A DNA stretch of 64,000 nt from JADZAI01 sp047602465 (GTDB taxonomy: Bacteria; Pseudomonadota; Alphaproteobacteria; Micropepsales; Micropepsaceae), in the NCBI GenBank assembly GCA_047602465.1, contig JASGHF010000002.1:310001-374000 (forward strand), in the 5' to 3' direction. The notes beneath the pieces were generated by a model, which saw nothing but the letters and a program-made list of their open reading frames with translations, was not told where the DNA came from and ran no database searches. Position numbers and translations under genes: made by a program. This document shows positions 51,145 to 60,868 of the stretch, piece by piece; within the stretch, counting starts at the first letter, position 1; each line of letters starts with the position of its first letter.

Positions 51145-51957
51145 TTAGGTGCGATCTAACGACTGCAGAACAACTATCGCGTCCCGCAGCGCCTTGGGAT
51201 CATGCGTGCGGATCATGCTCGCCCCCCGCGACACCGCGAAAATCTCCGCCGCCAGCGTTGCTGCCCCGGCATCAGTGGCGCTCACCCCCGCCAGCGCGCG
51301 GATGAACGATTTGCGCGACACGCTCACCAGCACCGGCAGATCGTAACGCGGCCCAAGCTCCGGCAACCGCCGCAGCGCCTCGATGGAGGTCAGCGGATTG
51401 GTGCCCAGAAAGAACCCCATGCCGGGGTCCAGCACGATCCGCGATTTGTCGATCCCCGCCGCCAGCAGCGCCCCGATCCGCACATCGAAGAAGTCGAACA
51501 TGCGCTGCATGATCTCTTCGGGCGGCACATCCACGCGGGTGGCGATCCCCTGCGCCTGCACCGCATGCATGACGATCAGCCCGCAATCGCTGTCGGCGAG
51601 TTCGGGATACAGCGCCGCATCCGGAAATCCGTGAATATCGTTCAGCCAGGCGACACGCTGCGCCAGCGCCCACCGCTGCACCTCGCCCTCGAAACTGTCG
51701 ATCGAAACCGCCGCCCCCTCGGCCATCAGCGCCGGCACGATTTTCTTCAGCCGCGCGATCTCTTCTCTTCCGCCCACTGGCCCGGCATCGGGATGCGACG
51801 ACGCCGCCCCGATATCCAGCACATCCGCCCCGCCCGCGATCAGTTCGCGCGCCTTCGCCAGCGCCGCCTTCGGTTTCAGATAGCGCCCGCCATCCGAAAA
51901 CGAATCCGCCGTGATGTTGAGAATGCCGAAGATGCTCAAAGCCATGGCCACAGCCAT
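51145..51957 (-). CDS. folP: Dihydropteroate synthase of the Sul-like type
   Basis: Condenses p-aminobenzoate with the pterin diphosphate in folate synthesis. The 270 residues align throughout with Sul1: GILNITADSFSDGGRYLKP, the SHPDAGPV loop, VSIDSF, LNDIHGFPDAALYP, GIATR, LDPGMGFFLG, LPVLVSVSRKSF and IRTHD. Ordinary FolP proteins have ESTRPG and DPGFGFGK at two of these places. Phe182 in GMGFFLG corresponds to Phe178 of Sul1, the extra active-site residue tied to sulfonamide insensitivity. The start may be this ATG or one four codons later. Context is ftsH-folP-glmM; a terminator lies just upstream. Confidence 0.92.
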   Translation of the reverse strand: MAVAMALSIFGILNITADSFSDGGRYLKPKAALAKARELIAGGADVLDIGAASSHPDAGPVGGREEIARLKKIVPALMAEGAAVSIDSFEGEVQRWALAQRVAWLNDIHGFPDAALYPELADSDCGLIVMHAVQAQGIATRVDVPPEEIMQRMFDFFDVRIGALLAAGIDKSRIVLDPGMGFFLGTNPLTSIEALRRLPELGPRYDLPVLVSVSRKSFIRALAGVSATDAGAATLAAEIFAVSRGASMIRTHDPKALRDAIVVLQSLDRT

Positions 51958-51965
51958 AAACGAAA

Positions 51966-51988
51966 ACCCCGGCGCCTGGCACCGGGGT
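51966..51988 (-). terminator. Terminator between the inserted gene and folP
   Basis: ACCCCGG with CCGGGGT on the minus strand, extended inward by GTG/CGC-type pairs, followed by TTTCGTTT. It lies 26 bases after the stop of the inserted gene and just before the folP start. Before the insertion it would have terminated ftsH. Confidence 0.7.
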
Positions 51989-52014
51989 CTGCAAACTCTG
52001 CTCTGGAACGAAGC

Positions 52015-53157
52015 CTAGCCCGGCTGCGGGGCCGCGTCGCCGAAACCGCCGGCCGTCAGCGCATCAACTGCCGTATTCTCCATACCCTCCAGCCTTGCCG
52101 CATACGCCGCATCAATCGCCCTGGAGCGGACGTCACGAATGCCGTTTAACGCCGACAGCCAATTGCCGTCTGCCATATCGATTTCGAGCCGAACGAAGTC
52201 GGCATAGGTCCAGTCGTCGAGATAGTCGGTCGTCGCCTCGGCGATCGCGAGCAACTGCCTCGCAGTGTCTGGGTCATCAAACGCTCCGACCGCGAAGTAA
52301 GCTGCCTGAACCAGACGCGTCGCGCGGTCTAACTCACTGGTTGGCGCAGAACGCAGCGTTTGCTCTGCTGCCCGCAGCGCGTCATCCGGATCGCCGCGCC
52401 ATGTCGATAGCAACACCCTTTGTCTGAGGCCGGCCAAGGGAAGACGGTCTATCGATGCCGCGATGACCCGGTCAGCTGTCTCTTGGGGCCACTGCGGAGC
52501 TTGCACGGAACGCTCTTCCAGCGCCGCCAGTTCAGACACGGCGCGCTGCAGGGGTGAAGCCTTGGCCTGCAGATTTCTGACGAATCTCGCGGCCCGGTTC
52601 TCGCGCCCGTCCATGTAGATGAAAGGCGTCAGACCAACCACAAACGAAGCAATGGCCGCCGCTGCAACGACGTGACCAGCGGCCGCGATCTGAACGTCTG
52701 CGCTCCTCCCCGCCACGAAGACGGAAACAAGGATGATCACGGCTTCGACAAAGCCCTGGATTCCGCGCCGATATTTGAAGTCCCCCTTTTGGCCGCCTTC
52801 GCTCCAGCCTCTCAAAAACGCCAGATGCCTTTTCCTGTCGAAGGAGAACGCCCCCTGGCTGACCGCCTGACGCAATGAGACGAGATGGGAAAGCGAGCGC
52901 TTCAGGCCTGCGCCCAGAGCCAGCATCACAAGGATGCTGACGAGGTTGATCGTCACGAAAATCAGGGCCAGCGCGACGAGGACAAGGGGAAATGCCGCCA
53001 GCCATCCGAAGGCCGAGCCCGCCGCCCATAGAGCGTATGCGAGTGCGGCAACGAAGGCCCAACGCCCGATGGGCTCAAATGGCGCCAGCCGCAGAGCGCG
53101 AGACTCAAATTCGCGAGCGAGAGAGACCAGCGTTCCGTTCGCGCGGGTCTCTCCCAT
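52015..53157 (-). CDS. Membrane protein inserted after ftsH, with an ftsH-derived C-terminus
   Basis: A 380-residue protein of unknown family. Two pairs of hydrophobic helices (about 32-85 and 135-180) are followed by a helical, TPR-like cytoplasmic half (DPDDALRAAEQTLRSAPTSE, AAYFAVGAFDDPDTARQLLA). Its last eleven residues, GGFGDAAPQPG, are identical to the end of FtsH, and the DNA there is a 39-base copy with one mismatch. Base composition is less GC-rich than that of ftsH and folP. I infer that the gene arrived by insertion and took over the duplicated ftsH end as its own C-terminus. Confidence 0.7.
   Translation of the reverse strand: MGETRANGTLVSLAREFESRALRLAPFEPIGRWAFVAALAYALWAAGSAFGWLAAFPLVLVALALIFVTINLVSILVMLALGAGLKRSLSHLVSLRQAVSQGAFSFDRKRHLAFLRGWSEGGQKGDFKYRRGIQGFVEAVIILVSVFVAGRSADVQIAAAGHVVAAAAIASFVVGLTPFIYMDGRENRAARFVRNLQAKASPLQRAVSELAALEERSVQAPQWPQETADRVIAASIDRLPLAGLRQRVLLSTWRGDPDDALRAAEQTLRSAPTSELDRATRLVQAAYFAVGAFDDPDTARQLLAIAEATTDYLDDWTYADFVRLEIDMADGNWLSALNGIRDVRSRAIDAAYAARLEGMENTAVDALTAGGFGDAAPQPG
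52017..52055. repeat. Direct repeat copy A of the ftsH 3' end
   Basis: 39 bases that match 53168-53206 with one difference (A for G at position 29). Together they flank 1.1 kb containing one gene of foreign composition. Likely the distal, original 3' end of ftsH. Confidence 0.85.
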
Positions 53158-53165
53158 CCGGCTGA

Positions 53166-55076
<1,911 letters not shown>

Positions 55077-55313
55077 GGCATTCGACCCATTCGGTCGTCC
55101 GGCCACGCGTCACCGCTTGCCGGACACTGCAATCAAACCACGGACGCATCTTCCATCGTCGCGCCTCTCGCTGAAGACGAGGTTACGGCGCGCCTCAAGG
55201 CTTTAAGCGACGAGTCCAGCCGGAAAGATAGGGCCGAACCGCCCCCGTCGCCAGTGACGGTCCGGCAATCTCGGAGATTTCTCCAAAGACCGTGAATGCG
55301 CCGCCTCCCGGGT

Positions 55314-56327
55314 TCAAACCGCCGCGCCGTCGGCGAAGATCTGGGAAAACTGGCCGAAAGGCAGCCAGAAATGCCGCCGCTTAACCTTGCCGCCGCCCTC
55401 CGGCAGGAAGGCGATGGTTCCGGGCGGTCCCTCGCGCCGCCGCGCCGGTCGGATCATCACCCCGGCCAGCGTCCGCCCCGGAAAACCGCCCTCGCGCACC
55501 GCGGCGGCCAGCCGGTCCCGCTCTGCCCGCGTGCCGGGATGGTCCTGCCCCCCGGCCACCCGCAACAGCGCCGCCAGCGCCGCATCCAGCGCCGCCGGGT
55601 CCAGCCCGGCCAGCGCCGGCTGGGCGACCAGCACCGCCCCGTCCGTCACCTCCGCCCCGGAAAGGGCCGCGACCGCCGCCCGTTCCGCCGCCGCCCGCGC
55701 CCGTTGCAGCGCCGCCATGTCGGCGAGCGACGCTTCCGCCCCCCCGGCTCTCAGGCGCGCCCGGGCGAAACGCGGATCGCTGTTCGACGGATCGCGAAAA
55801 TAGGGATGGCCGCCCCCATCCAGCCAGGCCGTCAGCATGGCCTTCCTCAGGCCGATCAACGGCCGCATCAGCCGGACCGGCGCGTCCGGCAACTCCGCCT
55901 GCGCGGGTATTCCGGCCGCGCCCCAGTCGCCGCTGCCCCGGCCGCGCCGCATCGCCACCGTCTCGATCTGGTCGTCCAGCGTATGCCCGGTCATCAAGGC
56001 GGTAAGGCCCGCCTCCAGACACGCCGCCGCCAGCAGGCGATAGCGCGCCGCCCGCGCCGCCTCCTGGATGCCGCGCGCCGGCTTCGCGCCGGTCCATGTC
56101 AGGATGCGATGCCTCAGGCCCAGCGCCGCCGCCCATCCGGCGACAGCCTCCGCCTCGGCGGCGGCGCCGGCGCGCAAACCATGATCGACGGTCAGGACCA
56201 GCGGCTTCATCGGCGCCGCCAGCCGCATCAGGGCGGTGGAGTCCGGCCCGCCCGAAACCGCCACGGCGAACGCCGGCGGGGGTTCAAGAACCCCCAGCGC
56301 AGCGGCGAAGGCGGTCTCTACTTGCAC
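55314..56327 (-). CDS. tilS: tRNA(Ile)-lysidine synthase TilS
   Basis: Modifies C34 of the tRNA-Ile with anticodon CAU to lysidine. The 337 residues carry the N-type ATP pyrophosphatase motif VAVSGGPDSTALM (about residue 22), the second motif region RAARYRLLAAAC and the TGHTLDDQIETVAMRRGRGSG block. The C-terminal domain is short, as in other Alphaproteobacteria. It overlaps the end of cpoB by ten bases and precedes ftsH, a conserved order. Confidence 0.93.
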   Translation of the reverse strand: MQVETAFAAALGVLEPPPAFAVAVSGGPDSTALMRLAAPMKPLVLTVDHGLRAGAAAEAEAVAGWAAALGLRHRILTWTGAKPARGIQEAARAARYRLLAAACLEAGLTALMTGHTLDDQIETVAMRRGRGSGDWGAAGIPAQAELPDAPVRLMRPLIGLRKAMLTAWLDGGGHPYFRDPSNSDPRFARARLRAGGAEASLADMAALQRARAAAERAAVAALSGAEVTDGAVLVAQPALAGLDPAALDAALAALLRVAGGQDHPGTRAERDRLAAAVREGGFPGRTLAGVMIRPARRREGPPGTIAFLPEGGGKVKRRHFWLPFGQFSQIFADGAAV

Positions 56328-57196
56328 CCGGCCTTCTTGGCCTCGCGGTCGGCGCGGCCAAGGATCGCATCGCTGGCCTTGGGGTATTTCCCCTTGATCG
56401 CCGCCAGCGTGGTGCAGCCGTCCTTCTTGCGGTCCAGCGCGATCAGCGAGAGGCCGAGCTTCAGCATCGCCTCCGGCCCGCGCCCGGCATTGGGATATTT
56501 CTTCAGCACCTCGGCGAAGGCGACCGCCGCGCTCTCATAGTCCTTGCGGACATAATGGATGTCGGCGATCCAGTACTGCGCCTGCGCCGCTTCATCGCTC
56601 TCCGGATAGCTCGACACCACCTGTTTGAAGAGCCGCAGCGCCTCGTCATATTCGGCGCGCGTCAGGTGATCCATCGCCGTGTTGTAGAGCGACTCCACAT
56701 CCTGCCCGCCCTTCGGCGCCGGCACATCGCCGATCGTGCCGGGGGGCTTCGGTCCCGCGACATCGCTGTCGTCGGACGAAGGCGGCGGCGGCTTGCTGCC
56801 GGTATCGGTGCCCGATGCGGAAGGCGGCGGCGAACCGCCGGGATTACCTTCCAGCTGGTTCAGGCGGAAATTCGTCTCGGTCTCAAGCTGGGTCAGCTTG
56901 TCCTTGATGGTGCGGATGTCATAGCCGAACTGCTCCACCTGACCGGTCAGGTTGCGCAGCGACTGCTCCATGTCGTTCAGGCGCTGCGGCGAGACATTGC
57001 CGCCGCCTGCGCCCGCGCCCGATCCGCCGCCCTGATACATCTGGTCCTGCAGGTCGCGCAGCTGCTCCTCGATGCGCTGCAGGCGCTCTTCCATATTATA
57101 GGGATCATAGGACTGGCCGAGCGCCGGACCGCTCAGGGCCGCCGTCGAAAGCGCCAGCGCAAACAGCGCGGCGCGGGGTCGGAACATCGTCTGCAT
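56318..57196 (-). CDS. cpoB: Cell division coordinator CpoB (YbgF)
   Basis: Periplasmic TPR protein that links the Tol-Pal system with peptidoglycan synthesis at division. The 292 residues comprise a signal peptide (cleavage near ALGQ, about residue 27), a coiled-coil trimerisation part (MEERLQRIEEQLRDLQDQMY), a Pro/Ser linker and three TPR-like repeats (YNTAMDHLTRAEYDEALRLF, AQYWIADIHYVRKDYESAAV). It usually sits after pal, but no tol-pal genes lie upstream here. A start at MQTMFRPR gives the signal peptide. Confidence 0.92.
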   Translation of the reverse strand: MQTMFRPRAALFALALSTAALSGPALGQSYDPYNMEERLQRIEEQLRDLQDQMYQGGGSGAGAGGGNVSPQRLNDMEQSLRNLTGQVEQFGYDIRTIKDKLTQLETETNFRLNQLEGNPGGSPPPSASGTDTGSKPPPPSSDDSDVAGPKPPGTIGDVPAPKGGQDVESLYNTAMDHLTRAEYDEALRLFKQVVSSYPESDEAAQAQYWIADIHYVRKDYESAAVAFAEVLKKYPNAGRGPEAMLKLGLSLIALDRKKDGCTTLAAIKGKYPKASDAILGRADREAKKAGCK

Positions 57197-57369
57197 GGTC
57201 CTCTCGTAGCGAAGGCGGCCGGGCGCGCCAAGACCCGCGCCACGAGCAGGGAGGGGTTCTCGCGCCGAAATGGGCCGATTCTGTGACCGGGAACCCCATC
57301 TCACCGGGGCTTGAGCGCCGTTCATCTGCGGGTCACTCTCCGCCGCCCTCAAAATCGAAGTTCCCTTCC

Positions 57370-59004
57370 ATGACGCTGACGCCGTTCGACATCGATCTCC
57401 CCAAGACCGCCGCCAACCATCAGGCGCTCACCCCGCTCAGCTTCCTGAAGCGCGCGGCCTCTGTGTTCCCTGAACGTCCGGCCGTCATCCACGGCCGCAC
57501 GCGCTTCACCTATGGCGAATTCGCCGCCCGCTGCGCCCGTCTGGGCAGCGCCCTCAAGGCCATCGGCATCAGGCGCGGCGACACCGTGGCGACGCTGCTT
57601 CCCAACACCCCGGCCCAGCTCGAATGCCACTACGGCGTGCCGATGACCGGCGCGGTCGTGAACGCCATCAACTACCGCCTCTCGGCGCAGGAGATCGCCT
57701 TCATCCTCGACCACGGCGAGGCGAAAGTGCTGATCGCCGACAGCGAATTCGGTGCGCTGGCCAACGCCGCCCTGAAACTCTGCAAGACCGCGCCCCTCGT
57801 CCTCGGCATCGACGATCCCGAACATGACGGCCCCGCCGAAGCGGTGGGGAGCGAAACCTACGAAGCCTTCATCGCCAGGGGCGATGCGTCCTACGCCGGC
57901 GAAACCATCGGCGATGAATGGGACGCCATCGCCCTCAACTACACCTCCGGCACCACCGGCAATCCCAAGGGCGTCGTCTTCCACCATCGCGGCGCGTATC
58001 TCCTCGCGCTCGGCAACGCCGTCACCGCCGCGATGGGCCAGCACCCGGTCTATCTGTGGACGCTGCCGATGTTCCACTGCAACGGCTGGTGCTTCACCTG
58101 GACCGTCTCGGCCGTCGCCGGCACCCATGTGTGCCTCCGCAAAACCGAATCCGCGCGCATCTTCGCCGCCATCAAAGACTCCGGCGTCACCCATATGTGC
58201 GGCGCGCCCGTCGTCATGAACATGATCGTCAACGCGCCGGACGACATGAAGACCACCGGCGGCCGCATCATCGAGTTCTACACCGCCGCCGCGCCGCCGC
58301 CCGCCGCCGTGCTGCAGAAGATGGACGCAGCCGGCTTCCACGTGACGCATCTCTACGGCCTCACCGAAACCTACGGCCCCTCCACCATCAATGCGTGGAA
58401 CGAGGACTGGGACAGGCTCGAAGCCGCCGAACGCGCGCGGCTGAAAGCGCGTCAGGGCGTCCGCTATGTCGTGCTGGAAGAACTCGCCGTCATGGACCCC
58501 GAAACCATGCAGCCCGTCCCGAAAGACGGCGAAACGATGGGCGAGGTCTTCTTCCGCGGCAACGTGGTGATGAAGGGCTACCTCAAGAACCCGAAAGCCA
58601 CCGCCGAAGCCTTCGCCGGCGGCTGGTTTCATTCCGGCGATCTCGGCGTCTGGGATGCCGACGGCTATATCCGTCTGAAGGACCGCTCCAAGGACATCAT
58701 CATCTCGGGCGGCGAGAACATCTCCTCCATCGAGGTCGAGGACGTCCTCTACCGCCATCCCGCCGTCTTCGAAGCCGCCGTCGTCGGCCGCCCGGACGAG
58801 AAATGGGGCGAGATCGCCATCGCCTTCGTGAACCTCAAACCCGGCGCCGCCGCGACCGAGCAGGAGCTGATCGACTACGTCCGCTCCGAGATCGCGAAAT
58901 ACAAGGCGCCCAAGCAGGTCATCTTCGGCGAACTCCCGAAGACCTCCACCGGCAAGGTCCAGAAATTCAAGCTCCGCGACCGCGACAAACCCATCGGAAT
59001 TTAG
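57370..59004 (+). CDS. Acyl-CoA synthetase (AMP-forming)
   Basis: A 544-residue member of the adenylate-forming superfamily that activates a carboxylic acid, probably a fatty acid, to its CoA thioester. The P-loop is YTSGTTGNPKGVVFHH, the adenine-binding region LYGLTETYGPS, and the C-terminal hinge and Lys region are in GYIRLKDRSKDIIISGGENI and KTSTGKVQKFKLR. The PMFHCNGWCFTWT stretch is typical of medium/long-chain and DmdB-like acyl-CoA ligases. I start at the ATG before TLTPFDID; 29 upstream codons are open but overlap the divergent cpoB promoter. Confidence 0.9.
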   Translation: MTLTPFDIDLPKTAANHQALTPLSFLKRAASVFPERPAVIHGRTRFTYGEFAARCARLGSALKAIGIRRGDTVATLLPNTPAQLECHYGVPMTGAVVNAINYRLSAQEIAFILDHGEAKVLIADSEFGALANAALKLCKTAPLVLGIDDPEHDGPAEAVGSETYEAFIARGDASYAGETIGDEWDAIALNYTSGTTGNPKGVVFHHRGAYLLALGNAVTAAMGQHPVYLWTLPMFHCNGWCFTWTVSAVAGTHVCLRKTESARIFAAIKDSGVTHMCGAPVVMNMIVNAPDDMKTTGGRIIEFYTAAAPPPAAVLQKMDAAGFHVTHLYGLTETYGPSTINAWNEDWDRLEAAERARLKARQGVRYVVLEELAVMDPETMQPVPKDGETMGEVFFRGNVVMKGYLKNPKATAEAFAGGWFHSGDLGVWDADGYIRLKDRSKDIIISGGENISSIEVEDVLYRHPAVFEAAVVGRPDEKWGEIAIAFVNLKPGAAATEQELIDYVRSEIAKYKAPKQVIFGELPKTSTGKVQKFKLRDRDKPIGI

Positions 59005-59100
59005 CTCTATGCCTCATGGCCGCCCTTGACGCGGCCATCCAGCGCTGGCGTGCGATCGGTCGTGGATGGCCGGGTCAAGCCCAGCCATGAGGCCTGGTGG

Positions 59101-59571
59101 TCATGCTCGCTTCCGCGTCGCCCACGCAAACACCGCGCCCGCGATGAAACCCACCGCCCCCTGCGCCGCCAGCCCGGCCATCGTGCGCGCGCCCGGCACC
59201 ACCATCATGCCCAGCGCCAGCTTCAGCGCGATGAAGATCGTCACCAGCGCCACCGCGCCCGCGCCCGCATACCACCAGAAGCGCAAAGACCCGCCCGACA
59301 GCCGCACCACGATTCCCGCGACGATCAGCCCGATGAACAGCGCGATCGCCACCAGAACCGGATAGAGGCCGAACCCCAGCCCCGTACCGTTGATGAAGAC
59401 CAGCCCGTAAAGCGTCCGCCCGAACCACGCCGCGCGTTCGCCGATCGACAGGCTCGCCTCGCCCCCGGCCGCCGCCAGCCAGCCCTGCTGATCGAAATAC
59501 GACAGCGCCACCGCCCCCAGCACGACACCGGCGATCACCGCCGCAACCCAGCCCAGCACGATCCGGATCAT
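59101..59571 (-). CDS. Hypothetical four-helix membrane protein
   Basis: A 156-residue protein with hydrophobic segments at about 4-24, 60-88, 98-120 and 128-150. No family recognised. It is divergent from the sugar dehydrogenase gene, with 82 bases between starts. The C-terminus ends in basic residues (TRKRA), consistent with cytoplasmic location of that end. Confidence 0.7.
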   Translation of the reverse strand: MIRIVLGWVAAVIAGVVLGAVALSYFDQQGWLAAAGGEASLSIGERAAWFGRTLYGLVFINGTGLGFGLYPVLVAIALFIGLIVAGIVVRLSGGSLRFWWYAGAGAVALVTIFIALKLALGMMVVPGARTMAGLAAQGAVGFIAGAVFAWATRKRA

Positions 59572-59653
59572 TCGCCCGCCCCTTTGCGTTCTTGTTGGCG
59601 ATGTTATTCCCTGCAAAGCGAAAAGCGCAAAGCGCCCCTCAGGAGACGATCCG

Positions 59654-60787
59654 ATGATGAAATCCGCCCTCCTCGCCTCCGCAGCTTTCGCCGCCGTCGC
59701 CGCCGCCGCCGAACCGCCGATACTCGGCGAACCCAAAGCCGGCGATCCGGCCACCTACACGGTCACGCCCGTCGTCTCCGGCCTCGACCATCCCTGGGGC
59801 CTCGCCTTCCTGCCCGATGGCGGCCTCTTGGTGACCGAACGCAATGGCGGCCTGCGCGTCGTGCGCGACGGGAAAGCGGGCGAAGCGCTCGAAGGCCTGC
59901 CCGCCGCCTTCAAGGAAGGCCAGGGCGGCTATTTCGATGTGGCGCTCGATCCAGCCTTCGCGGCCAACGGCCTCATCTACGTCGCCTATGCCGAAGGCAC
60001 GGGCGATGCGAACCACACCGCCGTCGCGCGCGCGAAGTTCGACGGCGCGGGTTTAAGCGACGTGACCGTCATCTACAGGAACACGCCCGACAAGGACACC
60101 GGCGCGCATTTCGGCGGCCGCCTCGCCTTCCTGCCGGATGGCACGCTGCTCCTCACCACCGGCGACGGCTTCGTCTATCGCGAGAAGGCGCAGGACAAAT
60201 CCTCCGGCCTCGGCAAGATCGTTCGCATCGACACGAACGGCCATGCCCCCGCCGACAATCCCTTCGCCGGCGAGGCAGGCACGCTTCCCGTCCTCTACTC
60301 CTTCGGCCACCGCAACCAGCAGGGCCTCGCCGTCGATGCCGTCACCGGCACGGTCTATCAGACCGAACACGGCGCGCTCTCGGGCGATGAGGTGAATGTC
60401 ATCAAGCCGGGCCTCAATTACGGCTGGCCGGTCGCGACCTACTCGGTCGACTATTCCGGCTCGGAGATTTCTCCGTACACGGATCGACCCGGCATGCAGG
60501 CGCCCCTCGCGGTGTGGAAGCCGGAACGCTTCGCCCCCTCGGGCCTCGCCGTCTATCACGGGCCGCTCTTCCCGGAATGGGAAGGCGACCTCCTGGCCGG
60601 CGGCCTCGCCGAGATGCGCGTCGACCGCATCGACCTCGATGCGGACGGCAAGGTGCTGGGCCGCGAGGCCCTCTTCGCCGAACTGCAGGAACGCATCCGC
60701 GACGTGCGCGTCGCCCCCGACGGCGCCGTTTACCTCCTCACCGACACCGACGACGGCAAGATCCTGAAAATCACCCCGGCGAACTGA
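59654..60787 (+). CDS. PQQ-dependent aldose sugar dehydrogenase family protein
   Basis: A 377-residue secreted six-bladed beta-propeller. A signal peptide (about 18 residues) is followed by GLDHPWGLAFLPDGGLLVTE with the catalytic-type His, GRLAFLPDGTLLLTTGD, SFGHRNQQGLAVDAVTG and EHGALSGDEVNVIKPGLNYGWP, all hallmarks of the soluble glucose/aldose dehydrogenase (YliI/Asd) family that binds PQQ and calcium. The substrate sugar is uncertain, and no PQQ synthesis genes occur in the window. Confidence 0.92.
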   Translation: MMKSALLASAAFAAVAAAAEPPILGEPKAGDPATYTVTPVVSGLDHPWGLAFLPDGGLLVTERNGGLRVVRDGKAGEALEGLPAAFKEGQGGYFDVALDPAFAANGLIYVAYAEGTGDANHTAVARAKFDGAGLSDVTVIYRNTPDKDTGAHFGGRLAFLPDGTLLLTTGDGFVYREKAQDKSSGLGKIVRIDTNGHAPADNPFAGEAGTLPVLYSFGHRNQQGLAVDAVTGTVYQTEHGALSGDEVNVIKPGLNYGWPVATYSVDYSGSEISPYTDRPGMQAPLAVWKPERFAPSGLAVYHGPLFPEWEGDLLAGGLAEMRVDRIDLDADGKVLGREALFAELQERIRDVRVAPDGAVYLLTDTDDGKILKITPAN

Positions 60788-60797
60788 AAACCCTGCC

Positions 60798-60820
60798 CTC
60801 CCCCGTCATTCACGGGGGAG
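60798..60820. repeat. Short extragenic palindrome
   Basis: CTCCCCCGT, five bases, ACGGGGGAG, ten bases after the sugar dehydrogenase stop. The core is shared with 42595-42618, making two members of a small dispersed family in the window. It may also end transcription of the dehydrogenase gene. Confidence 0.6.
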
Positions 60821-60868
60821 CGCCTGAAGGGTGAGGAGGGGCGAGGCGTGCGGCGGCGGAACCGGGTC

